Shown one piece after another: positions 17,502 to 26,481 of a stretch of 64,000 nucleotides of DNA. Origin of the DNA: Aquibium oceanicum (GTDB lineage: Bacteria > Pseudomonadota > Alphaproteobacteria > Rhizobiales > Rhizobiaceae); the NCBI RefSeq assembly GCF_001889605.1, contig NZ_CP018171.1, positions 4,362,501 through 4,426,500 of the forward strand, read 5' to 3'. The position numbers and the translations under genes were made by a program. Within the stretch, counting starts at the first letter, position 1, and each line of letters begins with the position of its first letter. The notes beneath the pieces were generated by a model. The model was not told where the DNA came from and did no database searches. It saw only the letters and a program-made list of their open reading frames with translations.

Positions 17502-18956
17502 ATGTCGCTGAGCACCGCGCTGAGCATCGCTCAAAACGCGCTACTGGCGACTTCGCGCCGCACCAGCGTCGTCTCGCAGAACATCACGAATGCGGACAAC
17601 GCCGACTACTCGCGCCGGTCGGCGGTGCTTACCAGCACCGACACCGGCGTGCGCGTTTCCACCATCCAGCGTGCCGCGAACGCTGCCCTGGAGAAGCAGA
17701 ACCTGTCGGCGCTTTCGCAGTGGGAGGGCCAGCAAAGCCTGCTGTCGAAGCTCAACGACCTGGCCCTCGGCGTCAACGGCAGCGACAACGCCTCTTCGGC
17801 GGCAACCGCGCTGGGCGATCTTCAGGAAGCCCTGCAGCTCTATGCGACGACCCCATCGAGCGCCAACCTCGCCGAAGGGGCGCTCAATGCCGCCCGCCAG
17901 GTGGTCCGTTCGCTGAACGAGGGTAGCGCCCAGATCCAGTCCTTCCGAGCCGCCGCCGATGCCGAAATCGGCGCGGCGGTGGACGATCTCAACAAGCTGC
18001 TCGCCGACTTCGAAACGGCGAACAAGGCGGTCATCGCCGCGACGTCGACAGGTCGCGACGCCAATACCGCGATGGACCAGCGCAACGCGCTGCTGCGGCA
18101 GATCGCCCAGTACGTGCCGATTTCGACCTTCACCCGCGCGAACTCCGACATGGTGATCACGACCGCGGACGGGTCGACCCTGTTCGAGACGGTCGCCCGT
18201 GAGGTCTCGTTCGAACCGACCACCGTCTACGGCGCCGGCATCGAGGGCAACGCGGTCTACATCGACAGCGTCCCGCTGTCTTCCGCCGATTCCATGTCGG
18301 CAATCTCCGGCAAGCTCGGCAGCCTGGTCAAGCTTCGCGACGATGTGGCTGTGACCTTCCAGTCTCAACTGGACGAGATTGCGCGCGGCACCATCCAGGC
18401 ATTCGCCGAAACCGACCAGAGCGGCGGCGGGGCATCCGCTCTCGCCGGTCTTTTTACCTGGAGCGGCGGTCCCGCACTGCCGGCTGCGGGTTCGGCCAGC
18501 ACCGGCCTTGCCGCAGACATCTCCGTGAACGCGGCCTTCGATTCCGATCGTGGCGGCGACCCGACCCTGTTGCGCGACGGCGGCGCGAACGGCGCGGCCT
18601 ACCGCGCGAATTCTGCGGGCGCCTCCTATTCTGCGCTGCTCATCAGATATGGCGACGCGGTCGACCAGGACATGAATTTCGATGCCGGGGCCGGCATCGC
18701 GACGAGCGTGAGCCTCAGCGAATTCACCGCGAACTCCGTCGGCTGGATCGAGGGCTTGCGCCAGAACGCGTCGCGCGCCGAACTGACGAGCAGCGCCATG
18801 CTGACGCGCACGCAGGAAGCGCTGTCGAGCGAGACGGGCGTCAACGTCGACATCGAGATGACCCTGCTCCTCGATCTCGAACATGCCTACGAGGCGTCGG
18901 CGCGCATTTTGCGGACCGTCGACGAAATGCTCGGCACCCTCCTGGACATGGCGTGA
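17502..18956 (+). CDS. flgK: Hook-associated protein 1 (FlgK)
   Basis: First hook-filament junction protein, 484 residues. N-terminus MSLSTALSIAQNALLATSRRTSVVSQNITNADNADYSRRS follows the FlgK pattern, with Asn-rich turn instead of TPGY. A helical D1 segment with NDLALGVNG and EALQLYATTPSS, and the C-terminal LLLDLEHAYEASARILRTVDEMLGTLLDM complete the family picture. flgL starts 7 bp after its stop. Confidence 0.95.
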   Translation: MSLSTALSIAQNALLATSRRTSVVSQNITNADNADYSRRSAVLTSTDTGVRVSTIQRAANAALEKQNLSALSQWEGQQSLLSKLNDLALGVNGSDNASSAATALGDLQEALQLYATTPSSANLAEGALNAARQVVRSLNEGSAQIQSFRAAADAEIGAAVDDLNKLLADFETANKAVIAATSTGRDANTAMDQRNALLRQIAQYVPISTFTRANSDMVITTADGSTLFETVAREVSFEPTTVYGAGIEGNAVYIDSVPLSSADSMSAISGKLGSLVKLRDDVAVTFQSQLDEIARGTIQAFAETDQSGGGASALAGLFTWSGGPALPAAGSASTGLAADISVNAAFDSDRGGDPTLLRDGGANGAAYRANSAGASYSALLIRYGDAVDQDMNFDAGAGIATSVSLSEFTANSVGWIEGLRQNASRAELTSSAMLTRTQEALSSETGVNVDIEMTLLLDLEHAYEASARILRTVDEMLGTLLDMA

Positions 18957-18963
18957 CCCTGCG

Positions 18964-20013
18964 ATGAAACTTTCCTACGTCTCGACAAGCTCGATCCGGG
19001 AGGCGCTGCGGTACTCGATGGCCCGCATGCAGGCGGACCTCGTCGACGGCCAGAAGGAAGTCCAGTCCGGAAAGGTCGCCGACACCGGCCTTGCGCTCGG
19101 TGTGCGCACGGGCAAGACCGTGTCGCTGTCGCGCGACATCGATCGCCTTAAGGCGATCATCGATTCGAACACGCTGGTCGCCTCGCGCCTCACGACGACG
19201 CAGGACTCGCTGTCCCAGATCTCCGACGCCGCATCGACCTTCCTGACCGCGATGACGTCCGCCTCTTCCGGAAACGCCACGCCGGAGACGACGCGGCAAG
19301 CGGCCGTTTCGATGCTCGAGGCATTGACCGGGATCGTCAACTCCAGCTTCAACGGCGAACACATCTTCGCCGGCGTGAATACGGACGTCGTCCCGCTTGC
19401 CGACTACTTCGCTTCCGGCTCACCCGCCAAGGCCGCCTTCGACGCCGCGTTCGAGGCCAAGTTCGGGTTTGCCCAGAGCGACGCCGCCGCGGCCGACATC
19501 ACGCCCGAGGAGATGACGGCGTTCATGGAAGGCGCTGCAAGCGACCTGTTCCTCGGCGACGGATGGTCGACGGTCTGGTCCGAAGCGACGGATCAGGGGA
19601 TAACCACCCGCATCGCGCTCAACGAGACGGCGGAGACCTCCGTCAGCGCCAACAACGAGGGTATCCGCAAGCTGGTCATGGCGGCCACCATGGTCGCCAA
19701 CCTCTTCGAGGCGCCGCTGAACGACCAGGCGCTCGGTACGATCGCCAAGAAGGCCACGCTGCTGGTCGGAGAGGCCATGGGCGACATCGCCCAGACGCAG
19801 GCCAAGACCGGCTTCGTCGAACAGCGCATCACCCAGGCGAGCGAACGCATCACCATGCAGTCCGACATCTTCAAGGACTTCCTGCACGACCTCGAAGGCG
19901 TCGATCCCTATGAAGCGTCCACACGAGTCAACGCGTTGATATCACAGATTGAAACCTCCTACGCTCTGACTGCCCGCATACAGCAGCTGAGCCTGACGAG
20001 GCTGTTGTCTTAA
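18964..20013 (+). CDS. flgL: Hook-associated protein 3 (FlgL)
   Basis: Second hook-filament junction protein, 349 residues. The start at 18964 gives MKLSYVSTSSIREALRYSMARMQADLVDGQKEVQSGK, a normal FlgL N-terminus. The open frame further upstream only reads across flgK. Flagellin-like C-terminus: RITMQSDIFKDFLHDLEGVD, then ISQIETSYALTARIQQLSLTRLL. Directly after flgK and before flaF. Confidence 0.95.
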   Translation: MKLSYVSTSSIREALRYSMARMQADLVDGQKEVQSGKVADTGLALGVRTGKTVSLSRDIDRLKAIIDSNTLVASRLTTTQDSLSQISDAASTFLTAMTSASSGNATPETTRQAAVSMLEALTGIVNSSFNGEHIFAGVNTDVVPLADYFASGSPAKAAFDAAFEAKFGFAQSDAAAADITPEEMTAFMEGAASDLFLGDGWSTVWSEATDQGITTRIALNETAETSVSANNEGIRKLVMAATMVANLFEAPLNDQALGTIAKKATLLVGEAMGDIAQTQAKTGFVEQRITQASERITMQSDIFKDFLHDLEGVDPYEASTRVNALISQIETSYALTARIQQLSLTRLLS

Positions 20014-20053
20014 TCCGCCGCCGGCAACGGTGCGCAATGAATACGGAAGCGAG

Positions 20054-20401
20054 ATGTATCAGTTTTCATACGCCGAGATCCAAACCGATTCCCTTGTCGA
20101 CGCCAAGGACCGCGAGCGGCAATTGCTCTCACGCTCGATCGACCTGCTCGTCGCGGCGCGCGACGGCGGGACCAGTTCCATGCAGGCCGTCGAGGCCGTC
20201 CATTTCCTGAACCGGGTCTGGACCTCGTTCATCGAGGACCTCGGCAGCCCGGAAAACCAGCTTCCCAACGAGCTGCGCGCAAACCTGATCTCCATCGGCC
20301 TGTGGCTCTTGCGGGAAGCGGAAGCGGTCCGCCGGGGAGATTCGGATAATTTCGACGGCCTGATCGAGGTGTCCCAGATCATCCGGGATGGAATTCAATG
20401 A
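20054..20401 (+). CDS. flaF: Flagellin synthesis regulator FlaF
   Basis: 115 residues. The start at 20054 gives MYQFSYAEIQTDSLVDAKDRERQLL, close to rhizobial FlaF. An earlier in-frame ATG at 20030 would add eight residues. A GGAAG stretch lies 5-9 bp upstream. FlaF acts with FlbT in alphaproteobacteria: one promotes flagellin synthesis and the other adjusts it after transcription. The stop overlaps flbT by 4 bp, so the two are co-translated. Confidence 0.92.
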   Translation: MYQFSYAEIQTDSLVDAKDRERQLLSRSIDLLVAARDGGTSSMQAVEAVHFLNRVWTSFIEDLGSPENQLPNELRANLISIGLWLLREAEAVRRGDSDNFDGLIEVSQIIRDGIQ

Positions 20402-20844
20402 AGAACACGCTGAAGATATCGCTCAAGGCCAACGAGAAGATCTACATCAACGGCGCCGTCGTGAAGGTGGACCGCAAGACGTCGATCGAGTTCCTCAACG
20501 ACGTGCAGTTCCTGCTCGAAAATCATGTCATGCTGCCGGAGAACGCATCGACGCCTCTGCGCCAGCTATACTTCATCGTCCAGGTCATCCTCATGAACCC
20601 GGTGGATGCGAAGGAAGCGCGCGACATGTTCCGGAAGTCGCTGCCGATGCTGCTCGCGAGCTTCAGCAACGACCAGATCCTCGCCTCCCTGAAGCAGGTC
20701 GACCGCATGGTCGCCGAGGGCCATATCTACGACGCCCTGAAGCTGATCCGCACCCTGTTTCCCATCGAGGCGGTCATCATCGCCGAGCAGAAGAACACGC
20801 CGCGGATCCCCGATGACACTTCCATGGAGGCACGCGCATCATGA
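20398..20844 (+). CDS. flbT: Flagellar biosynthesis repressor/regulator FlbT
   Basis: 148 residues with the FlbT signature LKISLKANEKIYINGAVVKVDRKTSIEFLNDVQFLLENHVM. FlbT acts on the 5' leader of flagellin mRNA, shown in Caulobacter; related roles are known in Brucella. A matching hairpin leader occurs in front of both flagellin genes at 6241 and 7357. It overlaps flaF and flgD by 4 bp. Confidence 0.94.
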   Translation: MKNTLKISLKANEKIYINGAVVKVDRKTSIEFLNDVQFLLENHVMLPENASTPLRQLYFIVQVILMNPVDAKEARDMFRKSLPMLLASFSNDQILASLKQVDRMVAEGHIYDALKLIRTLFPIEAVIIAEQKNTPRIPDDTSMEARAS

Positions 20845-21233
20845 CGTTGGACGCCATCGCATCCCTGTCCGGCACCACGGCCTCCCAGCAGAAGGCCGCG
20901 ACGACCGTCGACTACGAATCGTTCCTCCGGCTGCTCGTCACGCAGATGAAGAACCAGGACCCGACGAAGCCGATGGATTCGACCGACTACGTCGCCCAGC
21001 TCGCGACGTTCTCCCAGGTCGAGCAGTCCGTCCAGACGAACACCAAGCTCGACCAGCTTCTCCAGTTCTCGATCCTCACGCAGGCGACCAGCATCATCGG
21101 CCGCACAGCAACCTCCGCGGACGGCGAGGTTTCCGGCAAGGTCGTCGAGGCGCGGATCACCGATTCGGGCGTGGTCGCCGTGCTCGAGGACGGGTCGGAA
21201 CTCCTCATCGGCTCTGGCGTCACCATCAAGTGA
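20841..21233 (+). CDS. flgD: Flagellar hook capping protein FlgD
   Basis: 130 residues, the short rhizobial form of FlgD. It carries the conserved N-terminal cap region (VDYESFLRLLVTQMKNQDPTKPMDSTDYVAQLATFSQVEQ) and a brief C-terminal beta segment, and lacks the larger FnIII/tudor part of enterobacterial FlgD. It caps the growing hook and is later replaced by FlgK. ATG overlaps the flbT stop. Confidence 0.95.
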   Translation: MTLDAIASLSGTTASQQKAATTVDYESFLRLLVTQMKNQDPTKPMDSTDYVAQLATFSQVEQSVQTNTKLDQLLQFSILTQATSIIGRTATSADGEVSGKVVEARITDSGVVAVLEDGSELLIGSGVTIK

Positions 21234-21249
21234 CGGCTACGATCCACCC

Positions 21250-21516
21250 ATGAACGAAGCCGACGCTCTCGAGATCGTCCAGTACGCGATCTGGACGGTC
21301 CTTCTGGCCTCCGGCCCCGCGGTCGTGGTGGCCATGCTCGTGGGCGTTTCCATCGCGCTCGTCCAGGCGCTGACGCAGGTGCAGGAAATCACCTTGACCT
21401 TCGTGCCCAAGATCGTCGCGATCCTGCTCGCCGTCGCATTCTCCGGACCGTTTGTCGGCGCGCAGATATCGAGCTTCACCAACGTCATCTTCCAGCGGAT
21501 CCAGAACGGCTTCTGA
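21250..21516 (+). CDS. fliQ: Flagellar export gate protein FliQ
   Basis: 88 residues with two transmembrane helices (about 15-38 and 50-75) and the family pattern ALVQALTQVQEITLTFVPKIVAIL. Member of the FliPQR gate. fliP lies 15 kb upstream and fliR 2.2 kb downstream, the usual rhizobial split. Preceded by flgD by 16 bp. Confidence 0.96.
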   Translation: MNEADALEIVQYAIWTVLLASGPAVVVAMLVGVSIALVQALTQVQEITLTFVPKIVAILLAVAFSGPFVGAQISSFTNVIFQRIQNGF

Positions 21517-21590
21517 TCCCGCCGGCTGCCGCCACGCCTCTCACCCCTCGCGCAAGCTTGAGCTTCTAGTATCCCCTGCCTGAGAGCAGG

Positions 21591-23702
21591 ATGGAGTTCC
21601 GCGCGACTATGGCGGTATCAGTCACCACCACACCCGTACCGGCCGCGGCCGCCCGCAACAGCCGCGACATCTTCTTCGCGATGGGCATCGTCACCATCCT
21701 GGCGGTGCTGTTCCTGCCGATCCCGTCGTTCATGATCGACATCGGGCTCGCTTTCTCGATCGCGCTGGCGGTGCTGATCCTGATGGTGTCGCTGTGGATC
21801 CAGCGGCCGCTCGACTTTTCCTCGTTCCCCACGATCCTCCTGATCGCCACGATGCTGCGGCTGGCGCTCAACATCGCGACCACGCGCGTCATCCTCTCGC
21901 ACGGCAACGAGGGTACGAACGCGGCCGGCTACGTGATCGGCGGCTTCTCGAACCTGGTCATGAGCGGCGATTTCGTCATCGGCCTCATCGTCTTCCTGAT
22001 CCTGATCATCGTCAATTTCATCGTCATCACGAAAGGTTCGACCCGTATCGCCGAGGTCGGCGCCCGCTTCACCCTCGACGCCATCCCCGGCAAGCAGATG
22101 TCGATCGACGCCGACCTTTCCGCAGGCATGATCGACGACAAGCAGGCTCAGGCGCGCAGGCGCGAACTGGAGGAGGAAAGCTCCTTCTTCGGCTCGATGG
22201 ATGGCGCCTCGAAATTCGTGCGCGGCGACGCCATCGCCGGCCTCATCATCACCGGCGTCAACATCGTCGGCGGCATCGCCATCGGCTACGGCCGGCACGG
22301 CATGGGTCTCGGCGAGGCGGCCGACGTGTTCGTGAAGCTCTCGGTGGGCGACGGTCTGGTGACGCAGATCCCCGCTCTCATCGTTTCGCTCGCCGCCGGC
22401 CTGCTCGTCTCCAAGGGCGGCACGCGCGGCTCGGCGAACCAAGCCGTCTTCGGCCAGCTCTCCGCCTATCCGCGCGCGCTCTACGTCGCCGCCGGCCTGC
22501 TTCTCCTGCTCGCCGTCCTGCCGGGGCTGCCACTGTTCCCCTTCCTCGTGCTGGCGTTCTCGATGGCGGCGGTCGGCTACGTGATCCCGCTGCGCGAGAG
22601 CCGCCGCGTCGCGGCCGAAGTCGAGGAGGAGCGCAAGAAGCAGGTGGTCAAGGAGGAAGAGGACAAGAACTCGGTCAAATCCTCCCTGAAGACCGCCGAG
22701 ATCGAGCTCCTGATTGGAAAGCAGCTGTCGACCCGGCTGCTCGCATCGCATCAGGAACTCGCGTTCCGCATGGGCAAGATGCGCAAGAAGTTCGCGCTGG
22801 AATATGGCTTCGTCGTCCCCGAGGTCAGGCTGACGGACGATTTCTCGATTCCGCCCAAGAGCTACCAGATCAAGGTCCACGGCACGGTCGTGGTGGAATA
22901 CCAGATGCGCGTCGGCGAAGTCATGATCCTCCTCGGCAACCAGGAGCCGCCGGACATGCCCGGTGAAGAGGTTCGCGAGCCTGCCTTCGGCATGCGCGCC
23001 TATTCGGTTCCCGAGACCTTCGCCGAGGACCTGAAGCGCGACAACTACGCCTTCGCCGACAATCTCTCGGTGCTGCTCACGCATCTGTCGGAGGTGATCC
23101 GCAACAACCTTCCGCAGCTTCTCTCCTACAAGGACATGAAGGCGCTGCTGGAGCGGCAGGATCCCGAATACCGCAAGCTCGCCGACGAGATCTGCACGTC
23201 GAGCATCTCGTATCCCGGCCTTCAGGCCGTGCTGAAGCTGCTTCTCGCCGAGCGCGTCTCGATCCGCAACCTCCACCTCATCATCGAGGCCATCGCCGAG
23301 ATCGCGCCGCACGTGCGCCGCACCGAGCAGATCGTCGAGCACGTCCGCATCCGGATGTCGCAGCAGATCTGCGGCGACCTCTCGCATGGCGGCGTCATGA
23401 AGGTGCTGCGCCTCGGCAACCGCTGGGACTTGGTCTTCCACCAGTCCCTCAAGCGGGACGCCAAGGGCGAGGTGCGCGAGTTCGACATCGATCCGCGGCT
23501 CCTGGAAGAGTTCGGCCAGGAAGCCGCGAAGGTGATCCGCAAGCATTTCGATACGGGCGAACGCTTCGTCATCGTCACCGCGCCCGACGCGCGGCCCTAT
23601 GTCCGCATGATCATCGAACGGCTCTTCCCCACCCTTCCGGTGCTGTCGCATGTCGAGATCGCGAAGGGCGCGGAGATCCGGGTGCTGGGCTCGCTTTCTT
23701 GA
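21591..23702 (+). CDS. flhA: Flagellar export apparatus protein FlhA
   Basis: Export gate platform protein, 703 residues. The N-terminal half has about eight transmembrane helices and the cytosolic FHIPEP loop ([21 protein letters not shown], around residues 160-180). The C-terminal half is the ring-forming export-switch domain ([21 protein letters not shown], ending [19 protein letters not shown]). The start at 21591 follows gagagcagg. ATG 21609 (MAVSVTTTP) is possible but lacks an SD. fliR starts within its stop codon. Confidence 0.96.
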   Translation: MEFRATMAVSVTTTPVPAAAARNSRDIFFAMGIVTILAVLFLPIPSFMIDIGLAFSIALAVLILMVSLWIQRPLDFSSFPTILLIATMLRLALNIATTRVILSHGNEGTNAAGYVIGGFSNLVMSGDFVIGLIVFLILIIVNFIVITKGSTRIAEVGARFTLDAIPGKQMSIDADLSAGMIDDKQAQARRRELEEESSFFGSMDGASKFVRGDAIAGLIITGVNIVGGIAIGYGRHGMGLGEAADVFVKLSVGDGLVTQIPALIVSLAAGLLVSKGGTRGSANQAVFGQLSAYPRALYVAAGLLLLLAVLPGLPLFPFLVLAFSMAAVGYVIPLRESRRVAAEVEEERKKQVVKEEEDKNSVKSSLKTAEIELLIGKQLSTRLLASHQELAFRMGKMRKKFALEYGFVVPEVRLTDDFSIPPKSYQIKVHGTVVVEYQMRVGEVMILLGNQEPPDMPGEEVREPAFGMRAYSVPETFAEDLKRDNYAFADNLSVLLTHLSEVIRNNLPQLLSYKDMKALLERQDPEYRKLADEICTSSISYPGLQAVLKLLLAERVSIRNLHLIIEAIAEIAPHVRRTEQIVEHVRIRMSQQICGDLSHGGVMKVLRLGNRWDLVFHQSLKRDAKGEVREFDIDPRLLEEFGQEAAKVIRKHFDTGERFVIVTAPDARPYVRMIIERLFPTLPVLSHVEIAKGAEIRVLGSLS

Positions 23703-24451
23703 GCCTGCTGACGAACCAGCTCGTCATCGCGGCCTTCCTGGCCTTCTGCCGCATCGGCGCCTGCTTCATGCTGATGCCCGGCCTCTCCAGCGTGCGCGTG
23801 CCCGTGCAGGTGAGGCTCTTCGTTGCGGTCGCGGCGACCTTCGCGCTGCTCATGCATCTGTGGGACAGCCTCGTCCCCTTCGCCAGCCGCGAACCCGTCG
23901 TGCTCGCCGGCCTGATCATCTCCGAGATACTGATCGGCGCGCTGATCGGCATCATGACCCGGATCTATGTCCTGGCATTGCAGTTCATCGGCAGCGCGAT
24001 GGCGATGATGATGGGCTTCGGCGGCATGGTGGCGCCCACGATCGAAGAGGCCGAAGCGCAGGCCCCGATCGCCAACCTCGTCACCTTCTCGGCGCTGATG
24101 CTGCTGTTCGTCATGAATTTCCACCACGAGATCATCAAGGGGCTGGTCGCGTCCTACCGCATCGCGCCGCCGAACCTGCTGTTCAGCCCCAGCTCGGCGC
24201 TGACCGACATCACGGACACCCTGTCGGAATCCTTCCTGGTGATGCTGCAACTCGGCAGCCCCTTCATCGCCTACGGCATCCTCGTGAACCTGGCGATCGG
24301 CTTCGTGAACAAGATGACGCCGCAGATACCGATCTACTTCATATCGCTGCCCTTCGTGCTGGCGGGCGGGTTGCTGCTGGTCTACCTCGGGATCGGGCCC
24401 ATGCTCCGCCTGTTCGCCGAGGGTTTCGTGCCGGTCACGATCGGGAGATAA
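23699..24451 (+). CDS. fliR: Flagellar export gate protein FliR
   Basis: 250 residues, about six transmembrane helices, third FliPQR gate subunit. It starts with TTG that overlaps the flhA stop (TTGA). Conserved segments: [47 protein letters not shown] and the C-terminal [33 protein letters not shown]. The alternate start codon and overlap suggest dependence on flhA translation. Confidence 0.95.
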   Translation: MSLLTNQLVIAAFLAFCRIGACFMLMPGLSSVRVPVQVRLFVAVAATFALLMHLWDSLVPFASREPVVLAGLIISEILIGALIGIMTRIYVLALQFIGSAMAMMMGFGGMVAPTIEEAEAQAPIANLVTFSALMLLFVMNFHHEIIKGLVASYRIAPPNLLFSPSSALTDITDTLSESFLVMLQLGSPFIAYGILVNLAIGFVNKMTPQIPIYFISLPFVLAGGLLLVYLGIGPMLRLFAEGFVPVTIGR

Positions 24452-24454
24452 ACC

Positions 24455-24844
24455 ATGACGCAGCGCACCGAGCGCCTCAGGCGCCTCCTTCGGGTTCAGA
24501 ACAAGCTCACCGCCATGCACGAGATGCGCCGCGCCGGGCTGTTGAACCAGGCAAACGCGGCCGATGCCGAAGCCGCCGAAATCGCGGCGCGGAAAGATGA
24601 CGCCGGCTCGCTGTCGGGGCTCTTTCCCGATCTCTACGAGCGCGGCATCACCCGCGCGATGGAAAAGCGCGACGGCTTCGTCGAGGCCGCGGCCGCCGAG
24701 GCGGGGAAGATCGCACGCGAGAATGTCCGCAAGGACCGGATCGAGCAGGATTTCCATGCCTCCCGGCGCATCGACGATCGAAAGGCGGAAGAAGTGAGCG
24801 GGCTTGAGGCGGTGGAGCGGCTGATCTCCCCGCGCAAGGCCTGA
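24455..24844 (+). CDS. Small coiled-coil protein, probable FliJ-like export chaperone
   Basis: 129 residues, 3 bp after fliR. Almost entirely helical and rich in Arg, Glu and Ala, with heptad-like stretches (RTERLRRLLRVQNKLTAMHEMRRA, about 4-27, and AAAAEAGKIARENVRKDRIEQ). No membrane segment or signal. FliJ/YscO proteins are basic coiled coils of this size that act at the export gate, and no other fliJ candidate is in the window. The assignment is by size, composition and place rather than by a firm motif. Confidence 0.5.
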   Translation: MTQRTERLRRLLRVQNKLTAMHEMRRAGLLNQANAADAEAAEIAARKDDAGSLSGLFPDLYERGITRAMEKRDGFVEAAAAEAGKIARENVRKDRIEQDFHASRRIDDRKAEEVSGLEAVERLISPRKA

Positions 24845-24921
24845 GGCGGGACCGGGCAAGCCTGCGGCAAGCTTGTTCTGCGAAAACGGGAAGCAGTGAA
24901 GCAGAAGGCGAGGACGGCCCC

Positions 24922-25485
24922 TTGGCTATTTCTCCACCAAGCGACATCGTGCTCGACGTCGCCCGGGCGGCGGACCCCGCGGCCCTGGAGGCTGCGCGCG
25001 CCAGGCTGATGTCGATCGGCGGGACGAAGAACGCCGAGGCGTTCTCGCAGGCCGCTTCCGGCGCCGCGCGCGCGGTCCCGGCCGGCCGGGTACCGATGCG
25101 GACGACCGAGGCCGATTCCTACGTGAAGTTCGAGGCCATGGTGCTGCAGAACTTCATCGAGAAGATGCTGCCCTCGCAGGCCGAGAGCGTCTACGGCACC
25201 GGGATGGCCGGCGAGATGTGGAAGAGCTTCCTCGCCCAGCAGATCGGAACGCAGATGGCCGAGGCGGGCGGCATCGGCATCGCGAAACAGGTGCTCGGCG
25301 ACTACTACTTGGCCGGCGACGAGCGCGTCGCGGTGCAGGGCGTCAACGGCAATCCGCAGGAAGCCCGCAACGCCGACGCGCAATCGCTCCTGTCCTCGGC
25401 GATGGTCGACGAGATCCAGCGCTCCATCATGCGCAGCGTCACCGATATCGCGTCCACCGCCACCGGCGTCACCGCCGACGAGTAG
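24922..25485 (+). CDS. flgJ: FlgJ/CheL-like rod-binding protein without muramidase domain
   Basis: 187 residues starting at TTG 24922. The central domain (about 65-130: YVKFEAMVLQNFIEKMLPSQ, then GEMWKSFLAQQIGTQMAEAGGIGIAKQV) matches the rod-binding domain found in the N-half of FlgJ and in Caulobacter CheL. The C-terminal glucosaminidase half of enterobacterial FlgJ is absent. The separate transglycosylase gene at 14645 may provide that function. Probably a rod cap/assembly factor. Confidence 0.75.
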   Translation: MAISPPSDIVLDVARAADPAALEAARARLMSIGGTKNAEAFSQAASGAARAVPAGRVPMRTTEADSYVKFEAMVLQNFIEKMLPSQAESVYGTGMAGEMWKSFLAQQIGTQMAEAGGIGIAKQVLGDYYLAGDERVAVQGVNGNPQEARNADAQSLLSSAMVDEIQRSIMRSVTDIASTATGVTADE

Positions 25486-25504
25486 AATTCCCGAGGGAAA
25501 TCCG

Positions 25505-25930
25505 ATGAGCGAGCAGGACATGTATTTTCCCCAGCCGGTGCAGCAGCCCCGCAGGCCGGCGCGTCCCGCGACGCCGGCGCAGGGAACCAACCTCGCCGCC
25601 GTGGTCTCCCGCATCGAGGAGGCGATCGACCTCGAGACGACCTCGATCCGCACCGACGTCAATTTCGACATCAAGGCCTCGAACGCGCGCAAGAGCCGCT
25701 ACCTCTACGAACTGAACAAGGCCGTGAAGGACGTGCGCAGCGAGACGCTGCAGGCCAATCGCGACGGCATCGTCCGCCTGCGTCAGAAGCTCGTCGAGAA
25801 CGAAGCGGCGCTGGCCGCGCATCTCGCCGCCGTCACGGAAGTGGCGGGCTTGCTGCAGGAAGCGATCGAGCGATCCGAAGGTGACGGCACCTACAGCTCG
25901 ACGAACTTCCGCCGGAGCCATGCCGTATGA
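25505..25930 (+). CDS. FlgN-like flagellar export chaperone
   Basis: 141 residues. After a Pro-rich N-tail it is a helical hairpin typical of FlgN (IEEAIDLETTSIRTDVNFDI, KASNARKSRYLYELNKAVKD, then LRQKLVENEAALAAHLAAVTEVAGLLQEAI). FlgN escorts FlgK and FlgL to the export gate. The FNIKASNARKSRYLYEL-type stretch is conserved in rhizobial cluster-end genes. The stop overlaps the next gene by 4 bp. Confidence 0.65.
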   Translation: MSEQDMYFPQPVQQPRRPARPATPAQGTNLAAVVSRIEEAIDLETTSIRTDVNFDIKASNARKSRYLYELNKAVKDVRSETLQANRDGIVRLRQKLVENEAALAAHLAAVTEVAGLLQEAIERSEGDGTYSSTNFRRSHAV

Positions 25931-26439
25931 TCAAGTTCATCGCGGCCGCCCTGTGGATCCTCGGGGTGACTATCGGAACGATCTTCTTTTCCTATTCCGC
26001 GAGCGGCGAGAAGCACGATTCCGTGGCGGAATCCCCCTTCCTCGGTGAACTGGAATACATGAAGACCGACATGCTCTCGGTGCCTGTCGTCAAGGGCGGC
26101 GAGGTGGTGGGCTATTTCCTGTCGCGCTTCGTCTATGCGATCGAACCGGAGAAGCTGAAGAAGCTGAGTCTTCCGGCCGATACGCTGCTCGTCGACCAGC
26201 TCTATACCTATCTGTTCTCCAATCCGCAGATCGACTTCGCCGACCCAGCGGGGCTGGACGTCGCCGCCATGCGCACGGAACTGCGCGACAGCATCAACGA
26301 GCGCGTCGGCGCCGATCTCGTCCACGAGGTGCTGATCGAGCAGATCGACTATCTCACCAAGGAACAGATCCGCGACAACGCCCTGCGCCGCCGCGACAGC
26401 AATGGCGGCGACAACCGCCCTGTCTTCAAGGCGCATTGA
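25927..26439 (+). CDS. Membrane-anchored FliL-like protein at the end of the flagellar cluster
   Basis: 170 residues, one N-terminal transmembrane segment (about 3-22) and a periplasmic domain. The C-terminal part (AAMRTELRDSINERVGADLVHEVLIEQIDYLTKEQI) resembles the end of FliL proteins, where a helix LRxxI..IN..LG precedes a final strand. It differs from the clear fliL at 4826. It overlaps the FlgN-like gene by 4 bp, so a motility role is likely. Function not established from sequence; the FliL reading is an inference. Confidence 0.5.
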   Translation: MIKFIAAALWILGVTIGTIFFSYSASGEKHDSVAESPFLGELEYMKTDMLSVPVVKGGEVVGYFLSRFVYAIEPEKLKKLSLPADTLLVDQLYTYLFSNPQIDFADPAGLDVAAMRTELRDSINERVGADLVHEVLIEQIDYLTKEQIRDNALRRRDSNGGDNRPVFKAH

Positions 26440-26442
26440 GGG

Positions 26443-26463
26443 GCGGGCCGCACCGCGGTCCGC
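26443..26463. terminator. Hairpin between convergent flagellar and hydratase genes
   Basis: gcgggccgc at 26443-26451 pairs with 26455-26463 (9 bp with one G-T wobble, loop acc). It lies in the 42-bp gap between two convergent genes and may end transcription from both sides. No T-run. Confidence 0.4.
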
Positions 26464-26481
26464 GGACTGGTCGAAGGAGTT

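Noticed and set aside
21618-23651. 677-codon open frame on the minus strand across flhA
   Set aside because: Antisense shadow of flhA with Asp/Arg/His-rich random composition. High GC makes such frames common; flhA itself is unambiguous.
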